NCBI RefSeq assembly: GCF_900314615.1
Contig: NZ_OMWA01000011.1
Location: forward strand, 39,104-103,103
From: an uncultured Methanobrevibacter sp.
Lineage (GTDB): Archaea; Methanobacteriota; Methanobacteria; Methanobacteriales; Methanobacteriaceae
DNA length: 64,000 bases
Direction of reading: 5' to 3'
Program-made: the position numbers and the translations under genes
Part shown: one piece after another, positions 43,418-53,248 of the stretch
Layout: every line of letters starts with the position of its first letter
Position numbering within the stretch: position 1 is the stretch's first letter
The notes under the pieces: generated by a model
Databases searched by the model: none
The model's input: the letters and a program-made list of their open reading frames with translations, nothing else
What the model was told of the DNA's origin: nothing

Positions 43418-44428
43418 ATGAAATATAAAATGTATGATGAGATGATGGAACAGCCAGAATCACTTCAGAAAACTTTTGAAAGTGAGCTTCCTGTAATGGA
43501 TGAAGTCTCACAAATGGTCTGTGATGCTGATAAAGTATATCTTGTAGGTTGCGGAAGTTCAATTTCCACCTGCTACAGCGTACGTGACGCAATCAGAATG
43601 TCCAGTACCAATATTGATATTGAAGTATATGCTGGTTATGAATTTCAATATAACAAAAAATTAGTTAAAAATGAGAACTCTATCGCTATATTTACTTCTC
43701 AATCCGGTGAAACTGCAGATACTTTAGCAGCCTTAAGAAAAGCTAATGAGTACGGTTTACACACTGTTTCTATTTCAAACGAACCTGAAAGTTCAATGAT
43801 AAAAGAAGCTAAAACTCCAATTGCAACCAGGTGTGAAACAGAAACTGCTATCTTAGGTACCAAAACCTATATTACTCAATTGGCAAGCCTTTATTATATT
43901 CTGTTCAAGGCATCTGACTATGAAAACAAAACTGAACTGATAGCAGAACTGCTTGACATGCCTAAAATGTTGGAAAAACTCTTGCTTTTAACTGAAGACG
44001 AAAACAAAGAATTGGCTGAAAAGTATGCAGGTGAAGATATTTTCTACTGTCTTGGAAGCGGTCCGAACTTTGGTCTTGCATATAAGCTGGCAATGACCAT
44101 GCTTATGGAAGGAGCTATCAAGCATGCCTGTCCGGAATATGCTGCAGAATTCAGACACGGTCTTATTGAAAGGGCAGAAAAAGATGTCCCTGTAATTATT
44201 TTAAGATCTGATTTTGAATCAGATGAAATAACTCAAAAAGCTATTGATTTTTGTGAAAATCTTGAAGCAAAAACAATAATCTTTGATTTGAAAGACTATG
44301 CTGATGTGGATAAACTCTTATCTCCATTCATTATGGTAATTCCTCTTGAATGGTTTGTATATTATCTTGCACACTTCAACGATGAAGACCCTGGTGCAAC
44401 AAGACACATCGGTAAAGTAAGATACTAA
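43418..44428 (+). CDS. SIS-domain sugar-phosphate isomerase/deaminase (GlmS C-terminal type)
   Basis: 336 residues form two SIS domains like the isomerase half of GlmS, without the glutaminase domain. Key parts are VYLVGCGSSISTCYSVRDAI, FTSQSGETADTLAALRKAN and a C-terminal DDPGATRHIGKVRY-like ending. Such proteins convert or deaminate amino-sugar phosphates. Making glucosamine-6-phosphate for surface glycans or breaking it down are both possible. It has its own TATA box. A palindrome and T-rich run follow the stop. Confidence 0.85.
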   Translation: MKYKMYDEMMEQPESLQKTFESELPVMDEVSQMVCDADKVYLVGCGSSISTCYSVRDAIRMSSTNIDIEVYAGYEFQYNKKLVKNENSIAIFTSQSGETADTLAALRKANEYGLHTVSISNEPESSMIKEAKTPIATRCETETAILGTKTYITQLASLYYILFKASDYENKTELIAELLDMPKMLEKLLLLTEDENKELAEKYAGEDIFYCLGSGPNFGLAYKLAMTMLMEGAIKHACPEYAAEFRHGLIERAEKDVPVIILRSDFESDEITQKAIDFCENLEAKTIIFDLKDYADVDKLLSPFIMVIPLEWFVYYLAHFNDEDPGATRHIGKVRY

Positions 44429-44429
44429 A

Positions 44430-44463
44430 AATGTAGTTTAACTACATTACTATTTTTAATTTT
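44430..44463 (+). terminator. terminator of the SIS-domain gene
   Basis: ATGTAGTT-T-AACTACAT hairpin (44430-44446) followed by a T-rich run to about 44463, directly after the stop. Confidence 0.6.
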
Positions 44464-44479
44464 TAAAAAAAAGAGATAA

Positions 44480-44503
44480 AATGTAGAATAATTATTCTAC
44501 ATT
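44480..44503 (-). terminator. 24-bp perfect palindrome terminator of the hsp20 gene
   Basis: The 24-bp palindrome contains the hsp20 stop codon. Read leftward it is followed by a run of eight T residues. It forms the second half of a convergent double terminator. Confidence 0.6.
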
Positions 44504-45085
44504 AACTTTATGTTTTGGGATAATTAATTTTGGTAAAGTGATTTTAACTATACCTTTTGAATATTTTGCTTTGATGTTTTCAATGTCAATGCTGTTTTCA
44601 AATCTGACGGTTTTAACACATCTTCCGGATTTTACAGCGGATACGATAACTTCAGCTTCATCTTCTTCATCGAATTCTTCAATGTAAGGAGTAAAGGTGG
44701 TTTCGATAGTGATGTCGTTGTCGCCAGCTTCGATTAAAACATCTTTTTTAGCAACGCCTGGAACAGAAGCTCTGATGTGGTAAGCGTCGTCAGTTTCTAC
44801 TAAATCAATGTCTAAAGTTTGAACGGTTGTTTTTTTGTAGTCCTGATATTTTTGATCTGCACTTTTTTGCATGTTTCTGAGGCTGTCTTTGATTTCATCA
44901 ATGGTTTTGCCTAAATCGTTAATCATATTGTCAGCAATGTTTTTGCTCTGTTCTTTTCTTTCTTCGTATCTTTCTTTCCTTTCTTCTTTTTTCTCTTCGA
45001 AAATGTCTTTAGCTTCTTCTACTTTTTCATCAAATTCTTCTTTTTTATCGGAAATTTTAGTTTCGATTGTTTCGGAATCAACCAT
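44492..45085 (-). CDS. Hsp20/alpha-crystallin family chaperone with long coiled-coil N-terminus
   Basis: Residues about 92-197 form the alpha-crystallin domain (LVETDDAYHIRASVPGVAKK, then the ending KGIVKITLPK), which holds unfolding proteins. The N-terminal 90 residues are an unusually long, highly charged helix (EEAKDIFEEKKEERKERYEE) instead of the short hydrophobic arm of typical members. This would change oligomer assembly. Length 197 against a usual 140-160. Monocistronic, with a perfect palindromic terminator. Confidence 0.9.
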   Translation of the reverse strand: MVDSETIETKISDKKEEFDEKVEEAKDIFEEKKEERKERYEERKEQSKNIADNMINDLGKTIDEIKDSLRNMQKSADQKYQDYKKTTVQTLDIDLVETDDAYHIRASVPGVAKKDVLIEAGDNDITIETTFTPYIEEFDEEDEAEVIVSAVKSGRCVKTVRFENSIDIENIKAKYSKGIVKITLPKLIIPKHKVNVE

Positions 45086-45318
45086 AATTTCACATCCTTG
45101 AATATTAATTATGTTTTATTTACCTTTTGTTAGTATATAAACTTATCGATTAAATTTACTTAAAGTTACTAAAAACTTATTCTATTCATATTTTATTTTA
45201 TGTTGTTGCGGTGCTTTATTTTTTTGAATTCCTAAATTATTTAATTGCTGTTGTAAATGCTCTTTGTTGAACTGTTGAAATTTGATTATAATTATTTTTA
45301 ATTAGTTTGCTTAATCGG

Positions 45319-46266
45319 ATGAAATTTTGCAATAACTATTTAAATAATGGGGTAGTGTTAAACTGTGTAGATGTGGATCAATACGGGGCGATAAATATAT
45401 TAAAAATAAGTTACATAAGATTGGATATGCTTGATTCGGGAATATTAAAAATAATCTTTCCATTAGACATAAAATCGTTATCAATGGGGGAGAGAACATG
45501 TTCGGTATTAATTTACACTGTTCCTCTCCTGTTACTGGCCATATTAACTGCTATCAACTTAAATGACTTTTTTTCTATTGTAATATGGATATTATATTGC
45601 ATTTTGTTTAGTCCGTGGTTTTATTATATTTTGGCCTATGAGCGTTTGGAAAAAAACTATAAAATCATGTCTGATATTAGATTTGGCGATACTTATGAAT
45701 TTTTAGCCAAATTGATGGCATTTTCTGTTCCGGGAATAATTATTACATTAATTGTACTTGGTTATTTTTTAAACCAATTGAATTTGGGGATTATTATCTC
45801 CTTGGCTTTCATTGTTCCTGCTTTAGCATTATACTTCAGAAATGATGTTTTCAATGATGAAAGCTCAATTGAAGGTGAAGAAATTATTTTAGGTTATATT
45901 CCGACATGGTACGGGCTTTTAAGTTTGGCTGTAGGGATTTACGGTTATTTTAATGCATTTAAATTAAGTAACTTAAGCCTAGCGATAACTTTGGGTTTTA
46001 TAACTCTAATTTTTCAAATTCTATTTGTCGTTCCGGATAAATTCAATGAAATTCTGCCATTTGAAGTTAGAAGAAAGAATGGCTCTATAATGCTTTTGAT
46101 TTTATTAATCCTAATATTTTTCTTAATTACACTGATATTCGGACCCTCTGCGGTTAATATTGATTTGTCTTTTGAATCAGTTATAAGAAAAGCTATTCCC
46201 TGGACTATTGCTATTATTTTAGCAATAATTTTTGCAAGAAAAATTAGGGATATGAATCAAAAATAA
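45319..46266 (+). CDS. polytopic membrane protein, unknown family
   Basis: 315 residues. A soluble N-terminal part of about 55 residues is followed by roughly eight hydrophobic segments (SVLIYTVPLLLLAILTAINL onward), ending in a basic tail (ARKIRDMNQK). Some resemblance to DUF1648-type membrane proteins is possible but not secure. The start is uncertain: ATG 45319 has no clear ribosome site, TTG 45307 lies upstream, and later in-frame ATG codons exist. Function unknown. Confidence 0.6.
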   Translation: MKFCNNYLNNGVVLNCVDVDQYGAINILKISYIRLDMLDSGILKIIFPLDIKSLSMGERTCSVLIYTVPLLLLAILTAINLNDFFSIVIWILYCILFSPWFYYILAYERLEKNYKIMSDIRFGDTYEFLAKLMAFSVPGIIITLIVLGYFLNQLNLGIIISLAFIVPALALYFRNDVFNDESSIEGEEIILGYIPTWYGLLSLAVGIYGYFNAFKLSNLSLAITLGFITLIFQILFVVPDKFNEILPFEVRRKNGSIMLLILLILIFFLITLIFGPSAVNIDLSFESVIRKAIPWTIAIILAIIFARKIRDMNQK

Positions 46267-46393
46267 TATTTTTTGTGTTTATCTTTAACAAAATCTTTAA
46301 ATTTTTTACGTGTTTTTTCATAAAGTCGCACTTCAAAAATATTTATTATTGATGAGGATAATATAATTAATTAGAAATTCTTTGGTGATTAAG

Positions 46394-46699
46394 ATGAATA
46401 ATCGCGTTAAAATTGCTTACGAGTTTGCAAATGCTATTAATTCTGATAAGATAGTTAGAATTATATTGTTTGGTTCTGTTGCTCGTGGTGATGATGGAAA
46501 AGATTCTGATATTGATATTTTAATTGTTTCTGATTATCGCAATGAAATCTGGGAAAATATTGAAGATGTCATTGGGGAGATTGTTCTTGAAAAACAGGAA
46601 TTAATTTCTGTTCATATAATGGATACTGAAAGATTCAATGTCTCAAAGGATTATTCTTTTTTATCAAATGTTTTAGCGGAGGGAAAGGTGCTTGTCTGA
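46394..46699 (+). CDS. MNT-type nucleotidyltransferase, probable antitoxin
   Basis: A minimal nucleotidyltransferase of 101 residues. The catalytic motif GSVARGDDGKDSDIDILIV lies near residue 30. In MntA/HepT modules the MNT protein adds AMP to the HEPN toxin and silences it. GGTGAT 5 nt before ATG 46394 decides the start. A HEPN gene follows 11 bp later, completing the module. The C-terminal half is intact. Confidence 0.88.
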   Translation: MNNRVKIAYEFANAINSDKIVRIILFGSVARGDDGKDSDIDILIVSDYRNEIWENIEDVIGEIVLEKQELISVHIMDTERFNVSKDYSFLSNVLAEGKVLV

Positions 46700-46710
46700 A
46701 ATAGAAGAGT

Positions 46711-47058
46711 ATGAAAAAAGCAAACGATAAATTAATCTCTGCTAAGATATTGTGTGATGTTGAGCAGTTTTCCACTAGTGTTAGTGCATGTTATTATTGT
46801 ATGTTTAATGTTGCTAAATCATTGCTGATTAAAAAAGGATTTAAACCTAAAACTCATGCGGGCGTTATTTCATTATTTGGGCAGGAGTATGTTTTAAAAG
46901 ACTCTTTTGATAAGAAGATTTCTAAATATCTGTCAAGCACACAATCTTTAAGAGAAACTGCTGATTATGATGCAGTTGATGATATTGATGAATATATTGC
47001 TCAAGATTGTATTAATAAGGCTGAAGAATTCATCAAAGAAGCCTATAAATTTTTATAA
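46711..47058 (+). CDS. HEPN-domain protein with frameshifted N-terminus
   Basis: The body fits HEPN proteins: CYYCMFNVAKSLLIKKGF near residue 30, KTHAGVISLFG, then SLRETADYD. I see no typical RX4-6H RNase motif, so activity is uncertain. Upstream, in another frame, SEIEEYEK (from TTG 46692, overlapping the MNT stop) is the expected start of such proteins. It joins this frame if one A is removed from the A6 tract at about 46714-46719. As written, translation must begin at ATG 46711, which lacks a ribosome site. Partner of the MNT gene. Confidence 0.75.
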   Translation: MKKANDKLISAKILCDVEQFSTSVSACYYCMFNVAKSLLIKKGFKPKTHAGVISLFGQEYVLKDSFDKKISKYLSSTQSLRETADYDAVDDIDEYIAQDCINKAEEFIKEAYKFL

Positions 47059-47144
47059 TTATTTTTTTACTATTTTTCTAATTTTTAGGCAATATTCTGT
47101 TTAGAGGTATTAGCAATTTATATGAGATTATCTTAATTATAATT

Positions 47145-48173
47145 ATGAAAGATTTGTTTGATTACTGTGATTTTGGAAATTTAAAGCTTAACAGCAGAGT
47201 TGTCAGAACAGGTTTGTGGGAATCAGAAAGGGAATCTGCAGGCAATCTGACTCCTGAAATATATACAAGATATGAAAACATCGCTGCAAGCGGTGTCGGA
47301 TTGATAATTACTGAACTGTTTACTTTCGTTGCCCGTGATGCCTATTCAAAATATGCTCTTACAACTAACTACACTCGTTTTGTGCGTGAAGCTAAGGACC
47401 TCACTGATATGGTCCATATCTATGGAGTTCCAATCTTTGCCCAACTGGGTTCAATCGAGTGCAACAAAAGAACGGAGCAAAACGTTAGTGTTAATGATTT
47501 GTCAGTTGAAGATATTAGAAAAATACAGACTGATTTTATCATTGCCGCTGAAAAAATGGATTTTGCAGGTTTTGACGGCATCCAGATTGCAATGGGCAAC
47601 AGTTTTTTCTTTAGCCGTTTTATAAATCCTTCAGTTAACAAACGTGAGGATAAGTATGGTGGAAACACATTAAATCGCCTGCGCATGATTCTTGAAATAA
47701 TTAAAGTTTTAAAGCATAACACCAAACTGCATATAAACTGCAGAATCAATGCATTTGACCGAGATGGAATGACTGTTGATGAAGCAGTTGAAATTGCAAA
47801 ACTGCTCGAAAAACATGGTGCCGATTCACTTCAGATTACCTGTCCTCATTCCCAGTATGTTTTAACACGTGATAAGGCAGGTGAAATTCCTCTGGTGGAA
47901 GCTGCAGACAGAATTATAAAAGAAGTGGATATTCCGGTAATCTATGGTGGCGGGCTCAACAGTCAAAACAGAATAAATGAACTTTTAAATCAGACTGACA
48001 TCGATTTTGTTTCAATGCAGAGGCCATTTATTGCTGATCCTACCTTTTTGGTTGAATGGCAGGTCAACGGTAACGGCGAAAGCTTTTGTCAGACATGTCA
48101 CAACTGCTATGCGAAAAAAACAAGTACGTGCCATTTAAAGCCATGCAGTCCTGAATATTACAAAAAATCTTAA
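47145..48173 (+). CDS. old yellow enzyme family flavin oxidoreductase
   Basis: A TIM-barrel FMN oxidoreductase of 342 residues. The OYE hallmark NPSVNKREDKYGGNTLNRLR lies near 162-181. IPVIYGGGLNS and DFVSMQRPFIADPTF are the phosphate-binding strands. The C-terminus carries five cysteines (FCQTCHNCYAKKTSTC, then LKPCSP). This resembles the 4Fe-4S motif of NADH oxidase/dienoyl-CoA reductase types, but the larger C-terminal FAD/NAD domains of those enzymes are absent. Substrate unknown. Confidence 0.85.
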   Translation: MKDLFDYCDFGNLKLNSRVVRTGLWESERESAGNLTPEIYTRYENIAASGVGLIITELFTFVARDAYSKYALTTNYTRFVREAKDLTDMVHIYGVPIFAQLGSIECNKRTEQNVSVNDLSVEDIRKIQTDFIIAAEKMDFAGFDGIQIAMGNSFFFSRFINPSVNKREDKYGGNTLNRLRMILEIIKVLKHNTKLHINCRINAFDRDGMTVDEAVEIAKLLEKHGADSLQITCPHSQYVLTRDKAGEIPLVEAADRIIKEVDIPVIYGGGLNSQNRINELLNQTDIDFVSMQRPFIADPTFLVEWQVNGNGESFCQTCHNCYAKKTSTCHLKPCSPEYYKKS

Positions 48174-48305
48174 TTCAGTATTTTTCCATACTTTTTTTTG
48201 AAAATCATTTAAGTTATAATTCAAATTCACTAAAAACTATTTTTTAAGAGTTTTTAAAAAAAGAAAAAGGTAAGGAAAATGAATTCCTTACTTTGCATCA
48301 GCTCA

Positions 48306-49919
48306 CTACTGTGCTGAAGGAACATATTTGTATTTTGATGCATCAAGTGTTATGTTCATCGGAGGTATTTCTACCTGTTTTCCGGTCATCTGATGTGTTT
48401 CAGGATTTCTTTCGATTTTAAATGTGTTCCTGTTTTTGTTTTGAGTCCAGATTACATCGTTGAGTATCTGTTTTCCGTCTTCAAATGCTTTGTTCTGCAT
48501 ATCATTGCAGTATGAAGTGATATAGCTTGCCCTGACATCACTGTCATTAATTTTTGAAGCTTTTTCGATAACTTTACTCATTCCGTCGAACATATTGCTT
48601 TCCGCTTTTTTCCAGTAGTTCTGCACAGGTTCTCCATAAATTTTGTAGTTGTCCGGTCCTAGACAGTTTGTACAAAGTTCTTTAAATGTATAATACGGAT
48701 AGTTTTCTGTATCAAAGACTTCCTTGTCCTCTGCAGGCTGGTCAGCCCCATAAGCTTCACTGACATTTGTACAGTCGTTGGATACCGGTATGAAAACTCC
48801 ATATACTGGTGGACCTGAACTGATCCAGTTGATACATGACATTTCTGCAAGCAGATTAGGGAACACCTGTATCACGTGAGCGCTTAAGGTGGTATCTGAA
48901 CCGATGACTCTCACATCGACCCTACCAGTTTCATCGGGGGAATATTCTGTTCCTTCATATCTGTTTCTAAGAAGCTGACAGACATCCTGGAGCGAAACGT
49001 CCTTGTCCGGTGAAAAACAGAGTGGATACATGGTATTATGATCATAGTTTGAATTGTATTTTGAAGGAGCTAAAATCTTGTGTCCTATCCAGGTTCTCAT
49101 GTGGGAGTACTCTGTTGTCATCTCTTTTCCGGAATATGTTTCAAAGAGATTAATCTCATTATCTGTACCGTTTACAGCAAAGCTTTTCTCTTCTGCAAGA
49201 CTGATTAGGTCTTTGGATGTGATGTTTTCTTCATAATCGGATAAGTATTCCAGTGAATATTCATTGCCGAAGACTGCTACTTTGTCTTTAGGCAATTTCA
49301 CTGCTGCATACTGGTGTCCGGTATACATCTCAACATACCATACTTCGTTTTGATCAGCGATTATGGCAATATTGGATTCGCCGCTTCCGTATTTGTCTAT
49401 GATTTTGCAAAGAGGTTCTACAGCTTCTCTTGCAGTTTTGCTCTGACAAATAACAAGGTCTACTGCAGCATCTTCACAAATTCCTCCTTCTTCCAGAGGG
49501 TCCGCTTTCAATGCATCCTTATTTGGAAATGCTGTAACTGACATTGACATTGATACTCCGTATTCATTTGTGCATGCGGCTGCATCCGGACTGCCATCTT
49601 TGTATGCCTGTGTGCTGTTCATATATGGTGTGGCGGTGTATTTGTAAGTGGTTGCCGGAATTTAGGTCTGTACACTTCCGTTATCGTTTACAGGCATAAA
49701 TCTGCCCGGCTGATTTTCTACTCGGGGCGTTATTGTGATGTGATTTCCCCAAACTTCCTGATAGTCATTTGATCTGGCAAAAATTATTGAACCGTCAGCG
49801 CTGACGTCCGGACCCACATATACTGCAGTACATGCAAAGCAGGCCTGCATACTGCACAAAAGAAGTCCGCAGATAACCAGAACTATCAGCTTTTGCGATA
49901 AATGTTTCGATTTAATCAT
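48306..49919 (-). pseudogene. C69 family dipeptidase with an in-frame stop
   Basis: The first 85 codons give a signal peptide and the N-terminal nucleophile Cys30 (FACTAVYVGPDVSADGSIIF). A TAA at 49662-49664 interrupts. The same frame continues IPATTYKYTATPYMNSTQAY and on for 450 residues to 48306, covering the rest of a PepD-like C69 peptidase (NEYGVSMSMSVTAFPNKDAL, WYVEMYTGHQYAAVKLP). Only one base separates it from an intact 537-codon gene. A recent mutation or sequencing error is likely. UAA is not the pyrrolysine codon. When intact, it would be an exported dipeptidase. Confidence 0.8.
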
Positions 49920-50110
49920 AAAATTCTCCTAAACAAAGTTTTCTAATCATATTTTTCTGGTCTTAAGTATTTATGTTTATTTTAATTTTGCTGAAAAATA
50001 ATCAGTTTATTTGAGTATGATTAAAAAAAGATTAGTACCGGAGTTTAAAAAATAATTGGGGTATTGCTTAAAATAAAAAATAGATTAAAAATAATTTAAA
50101 AAGCCCTATG

Positions 50111-50266
50111 TTAAGGCTTTAATCTCATTGCACTGACTGCACCAATGAAAAATAGGATAAATGATGCAACGGCTCCTGCTGTGATTCTTCCATTCATCAC
50201 AATTAATGCTATTGAAATTATCAAACAGAATATCCCTGCAAGTAGGCTGCTTAACCACCTTTCCAT
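50111..50266 (-). CDS. small two-helix membrane protein, 51 aa
   Basis: ATG 50266 to TAA 50111 encodes MERWLSSLLAGIFCLIISIA and a second hydrophobic helix (AVASFILFFIGAVSAM) ending in a basic MRLKP. GGAGGG sits 4 nt before the start, a strong ribosome site. Family unknown. It lies between the C69 gene and the UDP-sugar dehydrogenase gene; the rest of that gap shows nothing. Confidence 0.65.
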   Translation of the reverse strand: MERWLSSLLAGIFCLIISIALIVMNGRITAGAVASFILFFIGAVSAMRLKP

Positions 50267-50441
50267 TTTCTCCCTCCATAATATTTTCAATATTTTATAT
50301 AAATTTCATGTTATTTAAATAATTCTTTCAGAAATTAATGTAATTTTCATTTTAATGTTCATAATTAGATAATGTGTGGAAAAAAATAGAATAAAGAAAA
50401 AAATAGGTAGTGTTTAAGGGCATTAAACACTTTTAAATTGT

Positions 50442-51665
50442 TTAGTCTCTTCTGAAGAGGTCTCTTGTGTAAACCTTGTCTGCAACATCGCCGAGAATGT
50501 CTGAATCAAAACGGTTTGCAAGGATTACGTCACTTTCTGATTTGAAACGGTCAATATCATTGACTACTTCGGATTTGAAAAATTCGCTTCCGTCATCAAG
50601 TGTTGGCTCATAGATAATAATTGGTATTCCTTCAGCTTTGATACGTTTCATGACGCCCTGAATAGCTGATGCACGGAAATTGTCACTGTTACTCTTCATT
50701 GTAAGTCTGTAAACGCCGACTGTTTTCGGATTTCTTGAAATAATCTGGTCAGCAATGAATTCCTTACGTACTGAGTTGGAATTGACTACCGCTTCAATCA
50801 TGGTCTGCGGAACATCTTTATAGTTTGCCAAAAGCTGTTTTGTATCTTTAGGAAGGCAGTATCCACCGTATCCGAATGAAGGGTTGTTGTAGTGTCCTCC
50901 GATACGGGGATCCATACATACTCCGTCTATAATCATCTGAGTGTCAAGACCTTTGGTCTGTGCATAGGTATCAAGCTCATTGAAGTAGCTGACTCTGACT
51001 GCAAGATATGTATTAGCGAAAAGCTTGATTGCTTCTGCTTCTGTGAGATGTGCCAGCAATATAGGAATGTCCTGTTCGGCCATACCTGCTCTTTTTTCCT
51101 CTTCTCTGGCTCCTTCTAAAAGCAAATCAGCAAACATCTGACCTTCTTCCATCTGGTTGTCGTCACATCCGACAACTATACGGCTTGGATGGAGATTGTC
51201 ATAAAGCGCTTTTGATTCACGTAAAAATTCCGGGCTGAATATGATGTTGTCCACGCCATACTTTTCACGTACTGATTCGGTATATCCGACAGGAATTGTT
51301 GATTTGATAACCATTAAAACATCAGGATTGACTTTCAATGTCCATTCTATTGCATCTTCAACTGCAGAGGTGTCAAAGAAATGATTGACATCATCGTAAT
51401 TTGTAGGTGTGGCTATAATGACCAGGTCTGCACTTTTATAAGCGGCTTCCTTGTCTGTTGTTGTGTGAAGATTCAGTTCACGTTCGCCGTTGCGGACTTC
51501 ATTAAAAAATCTTTCTATTTCATCATCCTGAATAGGGCTTATGAACTCATTGAGCTTTTCAGCTTTTGATTCTGTTGTTGTAATGGCTGTAACTTCATGT
51601 TTTTGAGCTAAAAGGACTGCAAGGGATAATCCTACATATCCTACACCAGCAACTGTAATTTTCAT
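50442..51665 (-). CDS. UDP-glucose/nucleotide-sugar 6-dehydrogenase
   Basis: An NAD-dependent enzyme of 407 residues oxidising a UDP-hexose to the uronate for surface glycans. The N-terminal Rossmann motif is TVAGVGYVGLSLAVLLA. The catalytic Cys is in FGYGGYCLPKDTKQLL near residue 260. The C-terminal substrate-binding domain is present. I choose ATG 51665 (MKITVAGVGY), preceded by AGGAGAA; an in-frame ATG 24 nt upstream lies before the ribosome site. UDP-glucose is the usual substrate, but UDP-N-acetyl sugars are possible. Confidence 0.9.
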   Translation of the reverse strand: MKITVAGVGYVGLSLAVLLAQKHEVTAITTTESKAEKLNEFISPIQDDEIERFFNEVRNGERELNLHTTTDKEAAYKSADLVIIATPTNYDDVNHFFDTSAVEDAIEWTLKVNPDVLMVIKSTIPVGYTESVREKYGVDNIIFSPEFLRESKALYDNLHPSRIVVGCDDNQMEEGQMFADLLLEGAREEEKRAGMAEQDIPILLAHLTEAEAIKLFANTYLAVRVSYFNELDTYAQTKGLDTQMIIDGVCMDPRIGGHYNNPSFGYGGYCLPKDTKQLLANYKDVPQTMIEAVVNSNSVRKEFIADQIISRNPKTVGVYRLTMKSNSDNFRASAIQGVMKRIKAEGIPIIIYEPTLDDGSEFFKSEVVNDIDRFKSESDVILANRFDSDILGDVADKVYTRDLFRRD

Positions 51666-51953
51666 ATTAAATTTTCTCCTTTCATACATTTTATTTTAAT
51701 GCTTAATTTTAAGGCATTTTTTGAAGTTTTGAATATTTAACTGAAAATATTCACTTCAAACACTATTGAATTTCTAAAAATAGTTTATGTTTATAGTTTA
51801 TGTTTCTTATTTAAAAAACTTTCTTGAATTTTGTTTTTAATGGATTTGTAATGGGGGTTTAGATTTGTTCAGTCAATGTTGTGGTGTTGGCATATCTATT
51901 AAAAATAAAAAATTAGGGGTTATTATGCTTAAAGCAATTTAACCCGTATTGAA

Positions 51954-52985
51954 TCAGTAATATTCGTCATCGTCATCTTCTTCTTCATCAACTACACGCT
52001 CAATCTTTTTGATTGTACGTATTACCTTGTTGATTTCATCTATTCCTTCACCTTCGATAGCTGAGATGAAAATGGAATTGTCTTCATTGTCAATATATTC
52101 ATTGAGATATTCTGAGTCTTCAACAAGATCCATTTTGTTAAAAAGATAATATACTGGAATTTCGGAAAAAATCTTTTCAATCTGCTTTAAGAGGTTATAC
52201 TGATTGTCCAGATGGAATCCGCAGGTTTCAGATGCATCAAAGATAAATAAAATAGCATCCGCCAAATGCTCAAGAGCTACAATAGCGTTCATCTCAATGT
52301 CATTCATCTCAAGAACAGGTCTGTCTAATAATCCTGGTGTGTCTATAATCTGTATGCTTCTCCAGTGCATCTCGGTATGTCCAATCTGGATACCTTTTGT
52401 TGTAAAAGGATAGTTAGCAACCTGAGGGTCGGCTCCTGTAATCTGTCTTAGGAGTGTTGATTTACCAACATTCGGAAAACCTGCAATAACGATTGTGGTT
52501 GCATCAAAGTCAATTGTAGGCATATTTCTTAAATTCTGCTTTGCAAAATCGAGAAAATCCAAATCTTTTTTAATCTTTTCCACAACAGATGCGATTCTTC
52601 CGTAAGCTTCCTTTTGAATGGCAGTTGCCCTTTCAGATGGATTTTTCCTGATTTTTGCACCATATTCCTTTTCAAGCTGTGTAATAATTCCGTAAGCCCA
52701 GTTAAGTCCTCCAAGAGCTTGTTTCATATCATCTACTCCGACGGTTATGTCAATGTAGTCCTGATAGAAGGGATGGAGACTTTCAATTTCGGGAACGGCG
52801 TCTAATATTGATTTCAGCTTGTCTTTAATGACTTGGCATGAAGTCACTACTCTTCTCTCTTCAATTCTTTTACCTTTTAGGTGTTTAGGCATTTTTTGAC
52901 TTCTTACAAGGTCTGCCTGTTTTTTCCCACGGCTAAATCCTTTGTCCAACAGCTCTTTAGTCGTAGGTATGGTTGGTATCATCAT
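51954..52985 (-). CDS. NOG1 family GTPase
   Basis: An Obg-like GTPase of the Nog1 type, acting in large ribosomal subunit maturation in eukaryotes and presumably archaea. The helical N-domain (TIPTTKELLDKGFSRGKKQA) is characteristic. G1 is GFPNVGKST near 173, G3 is DTPGLL, G4 is NKMD and G5 is SAIEGEG. The end is acidic (EEEDDDDEYY). ATG 52985 (MMIPTIP) follows GTGAT. Monocistronic. Confidence 0.92.
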   Translation of the reverse strand: MMIPTIPTTKELLDKGFSRGKKQADLVRSQKMPKHLKGKRIEERRVVTSCQVIKDKLKSILDAVPEIESLHPFYQDYIDITVGVDDMKQALGGLNWAYGIITQLEKEYGAKIRKNPSERATAIQKEAYGRIASVVEKIKKDLDFLDFAKQNLRNMPTIDFDATTIVIAGFPNVGKSTLLRQITGADPQVANYPFTTKGIQIGHTEMHWRSIQIIDTPGLLDRPVLEMNDIEMNAIVALEHLADAILFIFDASETCGFHLDNQYNLLKQIEKIFSEIPVYYLFNKMDLVEDSEYLNEYIDNEDNSIFISAIEGEGIDEINKVIRTIKKIERVVDEEEDDDDEYY

Positions 52986-53248
52986 AATTATCACATTAAA
53001 TTCATTTGTTTATATCTTTTGTAAGTTCTGTAATACTTTTTGATTGGGATGGTTAATTAAAGTTATGGCAATTTCAATTTCTTCAATTAAAAAGTTTCGG
53101 GTATTGGTTCTAATTTTGAGATTGAAAAGTTTTAGTTATATGTGTTCTATTATCTTGTTGAATACATTGTATCTACAGGATTTAAAGCTATTGTAGTTTT
53201 CAAAGTAAATATTTAAATAATATTTTTTCAATAAATCTAAATGAGAGT

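Noticed and set aside
49662..49664. Pyrrolysine readthrough in the C69 gene
   Set aside because: The codon is TAA, not TAG, and no pyl genes are in view.
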